A stretch of 64,000 bases of DNA from Acidobacteriota bacterium (GCA_016213735.1 JACQZU010000019.1:1-64000); one strand, 5' to 3'. Shown: positions 55,346 to 64,000, numbered from the stretch's first letter. The notes: a model not told the origin generated them from the letters alone. Numbers and translations: made by a program.

Positions 55346-56902
55346 CTAGCCTCCGTATCCGCTGCCCAGGATCAACTGGTTCTTCCGGGAGCGGCTCTCC
55401 GTGATGCTGGTGACGAAGATGGCGGGCCTGTCCACCACCGGGCACTTGGTCTCGCAGATGGCGCAGCCCGTGCACTTCTCCGTGTCCACCCGGGGCTGTT
55501 TGAGTTCCACGGGGTTCCCGTTCCGGTCTTTGCCCTGGACCAGGTCGTAGTACACGGCCTTCTCGGGGATGGGGCAGACCTCCTCGCAGACGATGCAGGG
55601 GGTGTTGAAGGCCCAGGGCAAACACCGGGAACGGTCCACCTGGGCGAGGCCGATCTTGACCGCGACCTTGCGTTCCACCGGCAGGCGCTCGATGGCTCCC
55701 GTGGGGCAGACCTGGCCGCACAGCGTGCACCGGTACTCGCAATAGCCGATCCTCGGGACCAGGACGGGGGTCCACAGCCCCTCCAGTCCCGCCCGGAGGT
55801 CCAGGGGCTGGAGGCCGTTGGTGGTGCACACCTTCATGCATTCGCCGCACTTCACGCAGCGCGCCAGGAAGTCCGCCTCGGGCCGGGACCCCGGGGGGCG
55901 GATCAGGAGGGGGTCCACCCGCTCGGCCAGGGCGTGGGGCGCCGCCTTGGAGGCCGCGGCGCCGGCCAGCCCCGCGGCGCCGGCCAGCAGCACCCGTCGC
56001 CGGCCCAGGTCCAGGTCGCCCGGGGCGGGCCGGGCCGAGAAGCCGAAACTCACCTGGCTCTTGGGGCAGGGGTCGTCGCAGTTCCAGCAGTAGAAGCACT
56101 CGCTGGCCTTCCAGTCCCGCCCCTTGGTGATGCCCAGGCCCTGGCACTCGCGATCACAGATCCCGCAGCCCGTGCATCCCTCCGCCACCTCCCGCTTGAG
56201 GAAGGCCCAGCGGCCCGCGATGCCCAGCAGGGCGCCCAGAGGACAGAGGTAGCGGCACCAGAAGCGGCGCTCCTTGAGGTTGATCAGGAGCAGGCCCAGG
56301 AACAGCAGGGAGAGCAGGGTCCCCTGCAGGAAGTGGGGCTGCTGGAAGGCCAGCACACTCTTCTTCAGCAGGCCGTAGACCGCCTCCGAGGGGGCCACCA
56401 GGACCCGCGCCTGGGTGCCCGCGGCCAGGTCCATGAGGCCGTTCACCGCGGCGTTGAAGGCCGGGTAGATCCCCAGGGACATGGATCGGATCAGGAGCGA
56501 GAGGGGATCCAGGATCCCCGCCAGGTTCATTCCCCCCAGGGCGCCGCCCAGCAGGATCACCAGGATCAAGTACTTCATCCGGAACCAGGCCGGCCCCCGC
56601 TGGGGATCCGGCGCCTTCCGCAGGGCGCCCACCAGGTTGTGCAGGGTTCCCAAAGGGCAGATCCAGCCGCAGAAGACTCGCCCCAGCAGCGCCGTGAGGA
56701 GCAGAAGGGCGAGCCCCAGCAGCATGCCCTTGGCCACCGCGTGGCCCGCCAGGAGGCTGCTGATCAGGTGCAGGGGGTCGAACTCCAGGAACACCTTCAC
56801 GGGCCAGCCCAGCTCGTCGGCCCCCTTCTGCTCCGTCTGGATGAAGAGCAGCAGGAAGACGGCCAGGAAGAGACCCTGGCTGATGCGGCGGGCCCAGAGC
56901 AC
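55346..56902 (-). CDS. Membrane 4Fe-4S polyferredoxin (NapH-like half fused to NapG-like half)
   Basis: A 518-residue protein. The N-terminal half has about five membrane helices and a NapH/CcoG-type CRYLCPLGALLG motif, then two ferredoxin sites (CTGCGICDREC and CFYCWNCDDPCP). After a Tat-like RRRVLLAGAAGLAGAA (about residue 300) come four more cysteine clusters (CVKCGECMKVC, CRCTLC-like CEYRCTLCGQVC, CIVCEEVC, CTGCAICETKC). This is a NapH and NapG type pair in one chain, suited to passing quinol electrons to a periplasmic acceptor. It starts one base after a DUF362 gene. Confidence 0.9.
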   Translation of the reverse strand: MLWARRISQGLFLAVFLLLFIQTEQKGADELGWPVKVFLEFDPLHLISSLLAGHAVAKGMLLGLALLLLTALLGRVFCGWICPLGTLHNLVGALRKAPDPQRGPAWFRMKYLILVILLGGALGGMNLAGILDPLSLLIRSMSLGIYPAFNAAVNGLMDLAAGTQARVLVAPSEAVYGLLKKSVLAFQQPHFLQGTLLSLLFLGLLLINLKERRFWCRYLCPLGALLGIAGRWAFLKREVAEGCTGCGICDRECQGLGITKGRDWKASECFYCWNCDDPCPKSQVSFGFSARPAPGDLDLGRRRVLLAGAAGLAGAAASKAAPHALAERVDPLLIRPPGSRPEADFLARCVKCGECMKVCTTNGLQPLDLRAGLEGLWTPVLVPRIGYCEYRCTLCGQVCPTGAIERLPVERKVAVKIGLAQVDRSRCLPWAFNTPCIVCEEVCPIPEKAVYYDLVQGKDRNGNPVELKQPRVDTEKCTGCAICETKCPVVDRPAIFVTSITESRSRKNQLILGSGYGG

Positions 56903-56903
56903 C

Positions 56904-57803
56904 TCAGGCCTCCAGTTTCTGGACCCGGATCCTGCCCAGGTCCATCACCCCGAGCCCCCGCTGAGCGCCCTTCGCCACATAGCCAAGATCCGATCCCTGG
57001 CGTCCGAAGAGGGTGGCCCCCCAGGCGTCCACCGCCACGGGGTCGGTGCCTGCGGCCAAGAGGTCCACTTTCTTCACGTCCGACAGGCTGCCTCCCTGGG
57101 GCCCATGACCGGTGAGGATCCGGATGGCGTCCAGGAGCACGAGGGTGGGCTTCACGACGGTGGCGAGGTCCACCAGGGCGTCGTCGATGCGCTGGTGGAC
57201 CTGGCCCCGGTTGCCGCCCATGATGCCCATCCAGTTCTTCATGCCCAGGGTGACCTTGGAAAGGCTGTGGTGCTTCGCGATGGGGACGTTGATGAGCTTG
57301 TCCGCCTCCAGGGCCTCCGCATAGAGGGGCCAGGACTTGATGGCCACCCCTCCCGGAATGGGCACCTCCCGGAACTTCCGCTCCTCGATGTGGCTCACCT
57401 CGGCCCCGGCGGCCTTGGCGGCGGCTTCGATGCCGCTCTGGGCGTAGCAGCGGCGGGGGTCGTTGCAGGTGCGGTCGAAGACCTTCACCTTCCGGGCCCC
57501 GGCCTCCAGACAGAGGGCCACCAGGGCGGCGACCACCTGAGGATTGGTGGTGGCCGCCTGCTCCGGGATCCTGTCCCAGCCGATGTTGGGCTTGATCACG
57601 ACCACGTCGCCCTTGGCGATGAAGCGGCGGATCCCGCCCAGGGGCTCCAGGGCTGCCCGAACGAGGTTCTTGGGATCCCCGCCGTGGACCACGACCAGGT
57701 CGGGGCGCGCCGGAGCCGGGGCCAGGGCCTTCAACTCGAGGGCGGTCCCGAGGCTGAGGCCCCCCGCGACGACGCCACAGAATTCCCGCCGCTGCATGGC
57801 CAC
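56904..57803 (-). CDS. DUF362 protein with Tat signal
   Basis: A 299-residue protein with a twin-arginine signal (RREFCGVVAGG). The body has DUF362 features: VVIKPNIGWDR, VFDRTCNDPRRCYAQSG, NVPIAKHHSLSKVTLGMKNWMGIMGG and VVKPTLVLLDAIRILTGHGP. DUF362 proteins often neighbour polyferredoxins and are thought to be redox or metal proteins, without proven activity. It is adjacent (one base) to the polyferredoxin gene, so the two are probably one exported redox unit. Confidence 0.9.
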   Translation of the reverse strand: MAMQRREFCGVVAGGLSLGTALELKALAPAPARPDLVVVHGGDPKNLVRAALEPLGGIRRFIAKGDVVVIKPNIGWDRIPEQAATTNPQVVAALVALCLEAGARKVKVFDRTCNDPRRCYAQSGIEAAAKAAGAEVSHIEERKFREVPIPGGVAIKSWPLYAEALEADKLINVPIAKHHSLSKVTLGMKNWMGIMGGNRGQVHQRIDDALVDLATVVKPTLVLLDAIRILTGHGPQGGSLSDVKKVDLLAAGTDPVAVDAWGATLFGRQGSDLGYVAKGAQRGLGVMDLGRIRVQKLEA

Positions 57804-57879
57804 CTCCCGCTTCCCCTCATTCTAGGGTGGGCACCCGACACAGACCTCGTGAAATGAGGCTTGTGGTCCAGGCCCCCAT

Positions 57880-58620
57880 TCAAGTCGCCTTCCGGCCGTG
57901 GACGAATCCCCGGCAGGCCGCGACGTGGGGCGGCTGGTCCGTCAGCTTCCAGGCCCGGACTTCCTGGAAACCCGCAGCGAACACCATCCGGGCCAGGCAG
58001 TCCAGGGTGGGCACCCACCAGTTGGTGGGGTTCCGGCTGTACTGGGAGCCCGGGTAGAACTCCATGACCATCTGGCCCCCGGGGTAGCCGTGACCCAGCC
58101 CCCCCCGGTAGGGACTGTAATCGTCCAGGATCGCGCTCTCCACGAAGATCTCCCCGTCGCAAAGGGCCCCCAGCCGATCCAGGGCCAGGAGGGGATGGCG
58201 GAGGTGGTACAGCAGGCCGAAGGCGAACACCACGTCGAACCGGCCCAGATTCTCTTCCCCCGCCTGGTAGACGTCCATTTCGATCCGGCGGCACTGGGCC
58301 TCGGGGTGGCCCAGGGCCTCCCGGCACAGGTCGAAGCTCTCCCAGGCCCGCCGGTCCGCATGGTTCAGGCTGCCCAGGAAGTCCGAGAAGTCATCGATGG
58401 CCACGGCTTCGCGGGCGCCGCGCCGGAGGGCTTCAAAGGTCCAGAACCCGTCCCAGGCCCCCGCGTCCAGGACCCGCTTCCCCCGGAGGTCCTCCGGCAC
58501 CCCGTAAGCCTTCGGGTCCAGGGGCGCCCAGCCGGGGGTGACCACCCCACCCGGCAGTTCGATGCGGTGGTACCAGTAGGGGAAGGCCTGGATTCGAGCC
58601 CGGAGCACCTGTGGATCCAT
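57880..58620 (-). CDS. CmoB-like (DUF1698) SAM-dependent methyltransferase
   Basis: A 246-residue class I methyltransferase: YWYHRIELPGGVVTPGW at the start, SAM motif VLDAGAWDGFWTFEALRRGA, and VFAFGLLYHLRHPLLALDRL. CmoB itself uses carboxy-SAM on tRNA U34 and is longer (about 320 residues), so the shorter form and missing CmoA make the substrate open. GGAGGGA precedes ATG 58620. It is divergent from the OGT-like gene by 48 bp. Confidence 0.8.
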   Translation of the reverse strand: MDPQVLRARIQAFPYWYHRIELPGGVVTPGWAPLDPKAYGVPEDLRGKRVLDAGAWDGFWTFEALRRGAREAVAIDDFSDFLGSLNHADRRAWESFDLCREALGHPEAQCRRIEMDVYQAGEENLGRFDVVFAFGLLYHLRHPLLALDRLGALCDGEIFVESAILDDYSPYRGGLGHGYPGGQMVMEFYPGSQYSRNPTNWWVPTLDCLARMVFAAGFQEVRAWKLTDQPPHVAACRGFVHGRKAT

Positions 58621-58668
58621 GGGGTCCCTCCTGCCTGAGGCTAACCTACGGGGGGAGGCGGCATCGAG

Positions 58669-60534
58669 GTGGTGACGGACGGCGGGGCTCATCGCCTGGA
58701 CCGGGGGCTCCGACGGCTTCAGGCCGGGGATCTCGCCGGGGCCGAGGAGGATTTCCAGGCCCTTCTCCTGCGGGACGCCGAAGACCCCAATGCCCTCAAC
58801 CTCCTGGGCCTCGTCCGGAGGCGCCAGGGGAGGGCCCCCGAGGCCCTCGCGCTGTTCCAGAAGGCTTCGGACCTGCTTCCGGAGGCCGCGGGCTTCCACA
58901 ACAACCTGGGCACGGCCCTCCGGCTCCTCAACCGGATTCCCGAGGCCGAGAACGCCTTCCGCGAGGCCCTGCGCCTGGAACCGGGGAACGCCGACGCGGC
59001 CCTCAACCTGTCCCGGCTCCTCCGGCTCCGAGGGGACTACCTGGGGGCCCTCGCCTTCGTGGACCGAGCCCTCCCCGAATCCAAGGGAGACGCAGAGCTC
59101 TGGTCGGAGAAGGGCGAGATCCTCTCGGCCTGCGGCGACTCGGCCCAGGGATTGGATTGCCATCGGGTGGCCCTCCGGCTGGCGCCGGGGTCCGCCGCGG
59201 CTTGGGCGGCCTTCGGGGCCAGCCTCCTGCGCGCGGGCGACGCCGCCGCGGCCCTGGCACCCCTGGCGCGCAGCCTCGAACTGGACCCTGGACAAGAAGT
59301 CACCTCGGCGGCGCTGCTCATGGCCCACCAGTACGCGGGGGTCCTGTCCCCCGCGGAGCTGTTTGAACTCCACCGGGAAGTGGGGCGCTGTTTCCAGGTG
59401 GTTCAGGAACCGCCCCCCTGGGAGCTCCCCAGGGATCCGGAGCGCCCCTTGCGGGTGGGGTTGTTGAGCCCTGACCTGCGGGGACATTCCGTGACCCTCT
59501 TCCTGGAATCCTTCGTGGCGGCGGTGGACCCTTCCCGGATCCACCTTTTCGCCTATTCGGTCTCGCCCCGGGGTTCCCAGGGCAGCCCCCTTCGTCCTTT
59601 CGTCCGGGGCTGGCTGGACTGCCCCTGGCTGGGCCCGGAGGATCTCGCCCGCCGGATCCGGGAAGATCGCATGGATGTTCTGCTTGAGCTGGCAGGGCAC
59701 ACGGAGGGCGGGCGCCTGGATGTGGTGGCCCGGCGCCCCGCCCCGATCCAGGTCTTCTGGCTGGGCTACCCCGGGAGCACCGGCCTGGAGGCCTTTCAGG
59801 GCCGCCTCACGGACGCCGTGGTGGATCCGCCTGAGGGGGAGGGATTGAGTTCGGAGCTTCCCCTCCGGCTGCCGTCCGGCTTCCACTGTTTCAAACCCGA
59901 CCCGGAGGCCCCGGCCGTCTCCGCCCTGCCGTCCCAGGAAAAAGGGATCGTGACCTTTGCGAGCTTCAACAACCTGGCGAAGCTGACCCCGGGAACCCTC
60001 CGCACCTGGGCCGCCCTCCTTCGCCGGATTTCCGGCAGCCGCCTCTTGTTGAAATCCAACCAGAATCCCGATCCCTTCCCCCTGCAACGGGTGCAGGCCT
60101 TCCTGGCGGAAGAGGGCGTGGCCCCCTCCCGTGTGCAGGTCATGGGCCGCCTGGACGCCAAGGCGGAGCACCTGGCCCAGTACCAGGCGGTGGACCTGGC
60201 CCTGGACCCCTTCCCCTACAACGGCGTCACCACCACCTGCGAGGCGCTGTGGATGGGCGTACCCGTGGTCACCCTTCTCGGCGACCGCCCGGCGGCCCGC
60301 TATGGGGCGAGCCTCCTGAAGCAGGCGGGTCTGGAGGAATTCGTGGCCCGGGACCTGGACGAATACCTCGGCATCGCCCGGACCTGGGCCCAGGACCCCG
60401 CCCGGCTCTCCTCCCTGCGGGCGGGAATGCGGGAACGCCTCCGGGCCTCCGCGCTCCTGGACGGTCCCCGCCTGGCCCGAGAGGTGGAGGCCGCCCTTCG
60501 GGGGCTCTGGCGGGGTTGGTGCGCCGGGGGCTAG
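58669..60534 (+). CDS. TPR protein with O-GlcNAc-transferase-like (GT41) domain
   Basis: A 621-residue protein. TPR repeats fill about 1-240 (GDLAGAEEDFQALL, GRAPEALALFQKA, NRIPEAENAFREAL and others). The GT41 part from about 262 has RVGLLSPDLRGHSV, VFWLGYPGSTG (family WxGYPGTTG), FASFNNLAKLTP, LLKS, and DLALDPFPYNGVTTTCEALWMGVPVVTL. It would transfer a sugar to protein Ser/Thr; the donor is unknown. In other bacteria such enzymes modify flagellins, which fits with FliW/CsrA in this genome but is not shown here. The start is GTG 58669 or 58672. It overlaps the RidA gene's end by four bases, convergently. Confidence 0.9.
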   Translation: MVTDGGAHRLDRGLRRLQAGDLAGAEEDFQALLLRDAEDPNALNLLGLVRRRQGRAPEALALFQKASDLLPEAAGFHNNLGTALRLLNRIPEAENAFREALRLEPGNADAALNLSRLLRLRGDYLGALAFVDRALPESKGDAELWSEKGEILSACGDSAQGLDCHRVALRLAPGSAAAWAAFGASLLRAGDAAAALAPLARSLELDPGQEVTSAALLMAHQYAGVLSPAELFELHREVGRCFQVVQEPPPWELPRDPERPLRVGLLSPDLRGHSVTLFLESFVAAVDPSRIHLFAYSVSPRGSQGSPLRPFVRGWLDCPWLGPEDLARRIREDRMDVLLELAGHTEGGRLDVVARRPAPIQVFWLGYPGSTGLEAFQGRLTDAVVDPPEGEGLSSELPLRLPSGFHCFKPDPEAPAVSALPSQEKGIVTFASFNNLAKLTPGTLRTWAALLRRISGSRLLLKSNQNPDPFPLQRVQAFLAEEGVAPSRVQVMGRLDAKAEHLAQYQAVDLALDPFPYNGVTTTCEALWMGVPVVTLLGDRPAARYGASLLKQAGLEEFVARDLDEYLGIARTWAQDPARLSSLRAGMRERLRASALLDGPRLAREVEAALRGLWRGWCAGG

Positions 60535-60911
60535 CCCTGGAGTTCCGCCACCAGTTCGATCTCGACCTTGGCCCCGCGGGGGAGGGCGGCCACCTGGACG
60601 GTGCTCCGGGCAGGCCGGGCGCCCCCCAGGGCCTTTTCGTAGACCCCGTTGAAGGCCGCGAAATCGCCAAGATCCGTCAGGAACACGGTGGTCTTCACCA
60701 CCCGGTCCCAGCCCGTTCCCGCCTCCGCGAGAACCGCGGCCAGGTTCCGCAGAACCTGTTCGGTCTGCGCCTCGATGGACCCGGTGACCATCTCTCCGGA
60801 TCCGGGGATGAGCGGGATCTGGCCCGCGGTGAAGAGGAGGCCCCCCGAGACCTGGCCCTGGCTGTAGGGGCCGATGGCGGCGGGGGCGTGGGGGGTGGCG
60901 ATGGTTTTCAT
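60531..60911 (-). CDS. RidA-family 2-iminobutanoate/2-iminopropanoate deaminase
   Basis: A 126-residue RidA: PAAIGPYSQGQVSGGLLFTAGQIPL, KTTVFLTDLGDFAAFNGVYEKAL, and the catalytic Arg in ARSTVQVAALPRGAKVEIE. It removes reactive enamine/imine intermediates from PLP enzymes. The start is ATG 60911, by family alignment. Confidence 0.95.
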   Translation of the reverse strand: MKTIATPHAPAAIGPYSQGQVSGGLLFTAGQIPLIPGSGEMVTGSIEAQTEQVLRNLAAVLAEAGTGWDRVVKTTVFLTDLGDFAAFNGVYEKALGGARPARSTVQVAALPRGAKVEIELVAELQG

Positions 60912-60942
60912 CCTGGGCTCCTGGAATCGCGCTTGGGCAGGG

Positions 60943-61911
60943 TCAACCCTTGCCCTTCCACCGGCGGCGGCGGTGCTTCCAGACCCGGGCCGGGGCCGGT
61001 GGAAGGGGGCTGTCGAAGGGGGAGGCCTGGCTTTCCCCGCCGGCCTCCGGCCCGGGGTCTTCCAACGCGCTGGCGCCCTCCTCGATCTGCATCTGCACCC
61101 ACTGGGCCCCACGGTGCATCAGGGCCGCCAGGCAGAGGGAGGCCTCGATGCGGGCGTGGGGCAGGGGCCCCAGCTGTGTGAACACCGCAGGGTCCGGAGG
61201 GATCTGGCGGGGAATCGGAATGTCCGGCAGGGGTTCGGGGGGGCAATCGAAGGCCTCCTCGCTCACGGCCCGGAAGGGCAGGGCGGGATTCTCGGGCCTC
61301 GTCAGAAGCTCCCCCACCGACAAGGTCTTCTTGGGGCGTCCCCGGCGCCGGGGAGGGGGGGTTCCGCGGGTCTCGGCCTCATCAAGCCTGGCCTGGAGGG
61401 TGTCGAGGATCGCTTCACGGGTCATGCCCCTCAGGTCGAAGAGCAGCCAGGGATCCCGGTCCAGGGCCTCGGCCATGATGTAGCAGACCGCCGCCACGTG
61501 CTTGCAGGGGTTGGCCCAGTCCGGGCAGTCGCAGTGGGTCTGAAGCTCCTTCGGAACCCGGGGATACAGGCTGGCCCCGGCCTCCCGGAAGGTCTCGTCC
61601 AACCCCCGGGGCATTTCCCCGGCCAAGAGGGAGGCCACGAAGCGGCTCTCCAGGGCGATGCGGTCCACCGCCTTCTCCCACTGGGCTTCGGTGAGGGCGG
61701 GCAGTCCCAGGGTCACGTTGTAGGTCTTGCGACCGTGGACCCGGGCCTCGATCTGGCCGGGGTGCACGGTGAAGTGACTGACGGCCCCCTCCTCCGCGTA
61801 TTTCTTTCCCCGGGGCAGGCGGTTCTCGTAGTCGTCCCCCAGGCGCTCGAGGGCGCTGATCCAGAGGCGTCCCCACCAGGTCGTGCCGAAGCGGTCGCTG
61901 GAGTGGATCAT
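60943..61911 (-). CDS. SWIM zinc-finger protein
   Basis: A 322-residue protein with a central SWIM finger (HCDCPDWANPCKHVAAVCY, the CxC...CxH type), preceded by a beta-rich region that begins TWWGRLWISALERLGD. A basic segment PRRRGRPKK (an AT-hook-like GRP core) follows. The SWIM family pairs with SNF2 ATPases in bacteria. Here its ATG overlaps the stop of the SNF2 gene by four bases, so the two are coupled. Confidence 0.9.
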   Translation of the reverse strand: MIHSSDRFGTTWWGRLWISALERLGDDYENRLPRGKKYAEEGAVSHFTVHPGQIEARVHGRKTYNVTLGLPALTEAQWEKAVDRIALESRFVASLLAGEMPRGLDETFREAGASLYPRVPKELQTHCDCPDWANPCKHVAAVCYIMAEALDRDPWLLFDLRGMTREAILDTLQARLDEAETRGTPPPRRRGRPKKTLSVGELLTRPENPALPFRAVSEEAFDCPPEPLPDIPIPRQIPPDPAVFTQLGPLPHARIEASLCLAALMHRGAQWVQMQIEEGASALEDPGPEAGGESQASPFDSPLPPAPARVWKHRRRRWKGKG

Positions 61912-64000
61912 CCGATCACCCCCTTGGGGCGGATGCTCTTGGGGCGGCCGGGCCTGCGTCGGGCGGGGGAAGCGTCTCCGGAAACGTTGGCGGTCTGAGG
62001 ATCTTCCGACCCTGCCCGAGGAAGTTCCCGTTCAGGTCCGGAGACCCCCGCAGGATTCCAGTCGCTGTCCATCAGCTCGGTATCCGGATCCAGGGCCACC
62101 AGCCGCCGCAGGCTTTCATCGTCCAGTTCCGTGAGCCAGCCTTCCCCGCTGCCCACCACCCGGTCAGCCAGGTCCCGCTTGCCCTCCAGGAGCTGGTCGA
62201 TCTTCTCCTCCAGGGTGCCGATGGTGATGAGTTTGTGGACCTGGACGTTCCGGGTCTGGCCGATGCGGTAGGTGCGGTCCGTGGCCTGGTCCTCCACGGC
62301 GGGGTTCCACCAGCGGTCGAAGTGGAACACGTGGGTGGCCGCGGTGAGGTTCAGCCCCACCCCGCCCGCCTTGAGGCTGAGGAGGAAGACGGGCGAGAAG
62401 TCGGGATCTTCCTGGAAGCTCCGCACCAGCTCGTCCCGCTCCTTGCGGGGGGTTCCCCCGTGCAGGAAGGGGGGCTCGAAGCCCAGTGCCTCCTGGAAAT
62501 GCACCTGCAGCCGGTCTCCCATTTCCTTGAATTGGGTGAAGACCAGCGCGCGCTCCCCGCTTTCGAGCACCTCCTCCAGCATCTCGGTGAGCCGGTCCAG
62601 CTTGCCGCTGCGGGCGGCGTAGGGACCCTGCTGGCGAAGAAACTGGGAGGGATGGTTGCAGATCTGCTTGAGGTGGGTGAGCAGGGCCAGGATCCTGCCC
62701 CTGCGCTCGATGCCGGTGGCCTTGGCCAGGTCCTGATCCATCTGATCCACCCGCGCCTGGTAGAGCAGGGCCTGCTCCCGGGTGAGCTGGGTGTACACCT
62801 TCATCTCCTGCTTCTCCGGAAGGTCCTGGATGATGGTCTTGTCCGTCTTCAGGCGCCGCAGGATGAAAGGTCCCACCCGCTGGCGCAGTTCCGCCGCTGC
62901 GTCCGCGTCCCGGTACTTCTCGATGGGCGTGGCGAAGCGCTCCTTGAAGGAGGACTCCACGCCCAGGTAGCCCGGCAGGGCGCTGCCCATGATGGACCAC
63001 AGCTCCAGCAGGCGGTTCTCAATGGGGGTCCCGGTGAGGGCCAGCTTGAAGTGCCCCTTGAGCCGCCGGATGGCCTTCGCCTGGGCGCTCCCGGCATTCT
63101 TGATGGCCTGGGCTTCGTCCACCACCACCATGCCCCAGGTGCGGGCGCCGAAGATCTCCTCTTCCCTGCGCACCACCCCGTAGGTGGTCAGCACCACCGT
63201 GTGGGGCGCAAAGCGCTCGGGCAGGGGGTCCCGATTGTTGCCGTGGTGCACGAAGAAGGGAATGGAGGGGGAGAATTTGGCCAGTTCCCGTTCCCAGTTC
63301 CCCAGCAGAGAGGTGGGACATACCAGAAGGGTGGTGGGGCCGTGGAGAGGGTTCTGTTGCTGCCGGTGGAGCAGCAGGGCGATGACCTCGATGGTCTTGC
63401 CCAGGCCCATGTCGTCGGCGAGGATGCCCCCCAGGCCCAGCCGGGAAAGCCCGTCCAGCCAGGCCAGGCCGCGCACCTGGTAGGGGCGCAGCTGTCCCCT
63501 GAACTCCCGGGGCTGCTTGATGGGCTTGTCGGGGAGGTTTTTCAGCTCGGCGAGGGCGGACCCGAAATCCCCCGCGACCTCCACCTCGATGGCTTCCGAT
63601 ACCCCGGGGATGCGGGCCGTGCCGGTCAGGGCGGCGGCCAGGGCCTCGCCCTTGGTCATGCTCTCGAAACCCGCACCGCGGCTGGCCTGGATCACCTGGG
63701 TGATCTGCTTGAGGGTTTCCGGGTCCAGGGCCACCCATTTCCCCTTCCAGGCCACGAGGGGGTGCTTGAGGCTGGCCATCTGGGCGAAGGCCTCGATCTC
63801 CAGCTGGTCGTCCCCGAGCATCAGGGACCAGTCCGCGCTGACGCTCCCCTCCAGGCCCGCCTGTCCCTGGGAGTCCTCTCCGGAAACCACGCTTCGGGCC
63901 CCCAGGCGCACCTTGGCACGCAAGCGGCGCGCCCCGCCAAATTCCGCCAGCTCCTCCGGAACCTGCACCAGGAAGCCTGCCTCCTTCAATTGGGCGGCGC
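61908..64000 (-). CDS. SNF2-family DNA-dependent ATPase (truncated by the window edge)
   Basis: The frame is open from 61908 up to base 64000, so the start lies outside the window; about 696 residues are seen. Helicase motifs are complete: LADDMGLGKTIEV (I), VVDEAQAIKN (II, DEAQ), LTGTPIENR (III), QFKEMGDRLQVHF and FLHGGTPRKERDELV (IV region), and ATDRTYRIGQTRNVQVHKL (VI). It is the SNF2 type that reads through a leading SNF2-associated domain. The C-terminus has RRRPGRPKSIRP, an AT-hook-like motif resembling the one in the SWIM protein. It would remodel DNA-protein complexes. Confidence 0.95.
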   Translation of the reverse strand, partial: AAQLKEAGFLVQVPEELAEFGGARRLRAKVRLGARSVVSGEDSQGQAGLEGSVSADWSLMLGDDQLEIEAFAQMASLKHPLVAWKGKWVALDPETLKQITQVIQASRGAGFESMTKGEALAAALTGTARIPGVSEAIEVEVAGDFGSALAELKNLPDKPIKQPREFRGQLRPYQVRGLAWLDGLSRLGLGGILADDMGLGKTIEVIALLLHRQQQNPLHGPTTLLVCPTSLLGNWERELAKFSPSIPFFVHHGNNRDPLPERFAPHTVVLTTYGVVRREEEIFGARTWGMVVVDEAQAIKNAGSAQAKAIRRLKGHFKLALTGTPIENRLLELWSIMGSALPGYLGVESSFKERFATPIEKYRDADAAAELRQRVGPFILRRLKTDKTIIQDLPEKQEMKVYTQLTREQALLYQARVDQMDQDLAKATGIERRGRILALLTHLKQICNHPSQFLRQQGPYAARSGKLDRLTEMLEEVLESGERALVFTQFKEMGDRLQVHFQEALGFEPPFLHGGTPRKERDELVRSFQEDPDFSPVFLLSLKAGGVGLNLTAATHVFHFDRWWNPAVEDQATDRTYRIGQTRNVQVHKLITIGTLEEKIDQLLEGKRDLADRVVGSGEGWLTELDDESLRRLVALDPDTELMDSDWNPAGVSGPERELPRAGSEDPQTANVSGDASPARRRPGRPKSIRPKGVIG

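Overview
The window is a 64 kb piece of a GC-rich, Gram-negative bacterial chromosome. Gene density is high and most neighbouring genes overlap by 1-4 bases or sit a few bases apart. It has outer-membrane beta-barrel proteins, EnvC-like and lytic-transglycosylase cell-wall proteins, a FliW/CsrA flagellar regulation block, an HspR-type heat-shock locus and a UbiD-type decarboxylase. This mix, with the GC-rich codon use, suggests an Acidobacteriota member near the Holophagae (Geothrix/Holophaga-like). That placement is an inference: no rRNA or tRNA gene is present to confirm it. Nearly everything is chromosomal housekeeping; there is no intact insertion sequence, prophage or CRISPR array.

Layout. 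1-2.7 kb: a BlaI/M56 peptidase two-gene repressor-sensor unit with palindromic operators. 2.7-4.75 kb: dinB and a C-terminal remnant of an SRAP (YedK/HMCES) gene, bracketed by a 19-bp direct repeat. 4.75-10.4 kb: DinG-like helicase, lytic transglycosylase, an orphan HPt protein, prmA and murI. 10.5-13 kb: histidine kinase overlapping a CHAD protein. 13.1-18 kb: uvrA facing an operon of RNase D-like exonuclease, fliW, csrA, a YjfB-type protein and a 50-residue proline-rich ORF. 18-23.8 kb: small GDT1-type transporter, rsmE, TerC, ribF, MOSC, a secreted protein, thpR and midA. 23.8-31.7 kb: a possible long minus-strand series dnaK-dnaJ-hspR-sigma factor-DnaC-like ATPase-MMPL transporter-midA, with a palindrome over the dnaK promoter. 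31.9-34.6 kb: ExoD, trmD, rplS and a small porin-like protein. 34.6-35.05 kb: a gene-free, palindrome-dense stretch. 35-39.5 kb: UbiD, rplU-rpmA, obgE-nadD-rsfS. 39.5-44.9 kb: glutamate dehydrogenase, DUF535, a FadL-like protein and a Ser/Thr kinase with its catalytic domain at the C-terminus. 44.9-51.9 kb: a large barrel protein, PilC-like protein, lipocalin-like protein, EnvC-like protein, a membrane protein and a LOG protein. 51.9-58.6 kb: M20 and M19 dipeptidases, DUF2238, a polyferredoxin with a DUF362 partner, and a CmoB-like methyltransferase. 58.7-64 kb: TPR-OGT glycosyltransferase, RidA, and a SWIM/SNF2 pair that runs off the right edge.

The clearest functional groupings are translation and ribosome assembly (trmD, rplS, rplU, rpmA, obgE, rsfS, rsmE, prmA), DNA repair (uvrA, dinB, DinG-like, SRAP remnant, SNF2/SWIM), heat shock (dnaK/dnaJ/hspR plus a sigma factor) and cell envelope. 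The least explained parts are the palindrome cluster at 34.7-35.03 kb, a dispersed CGCCAAG-type inverted repeat seen twice, the direct repeats around dinB, and several proteins of unusual architecture.
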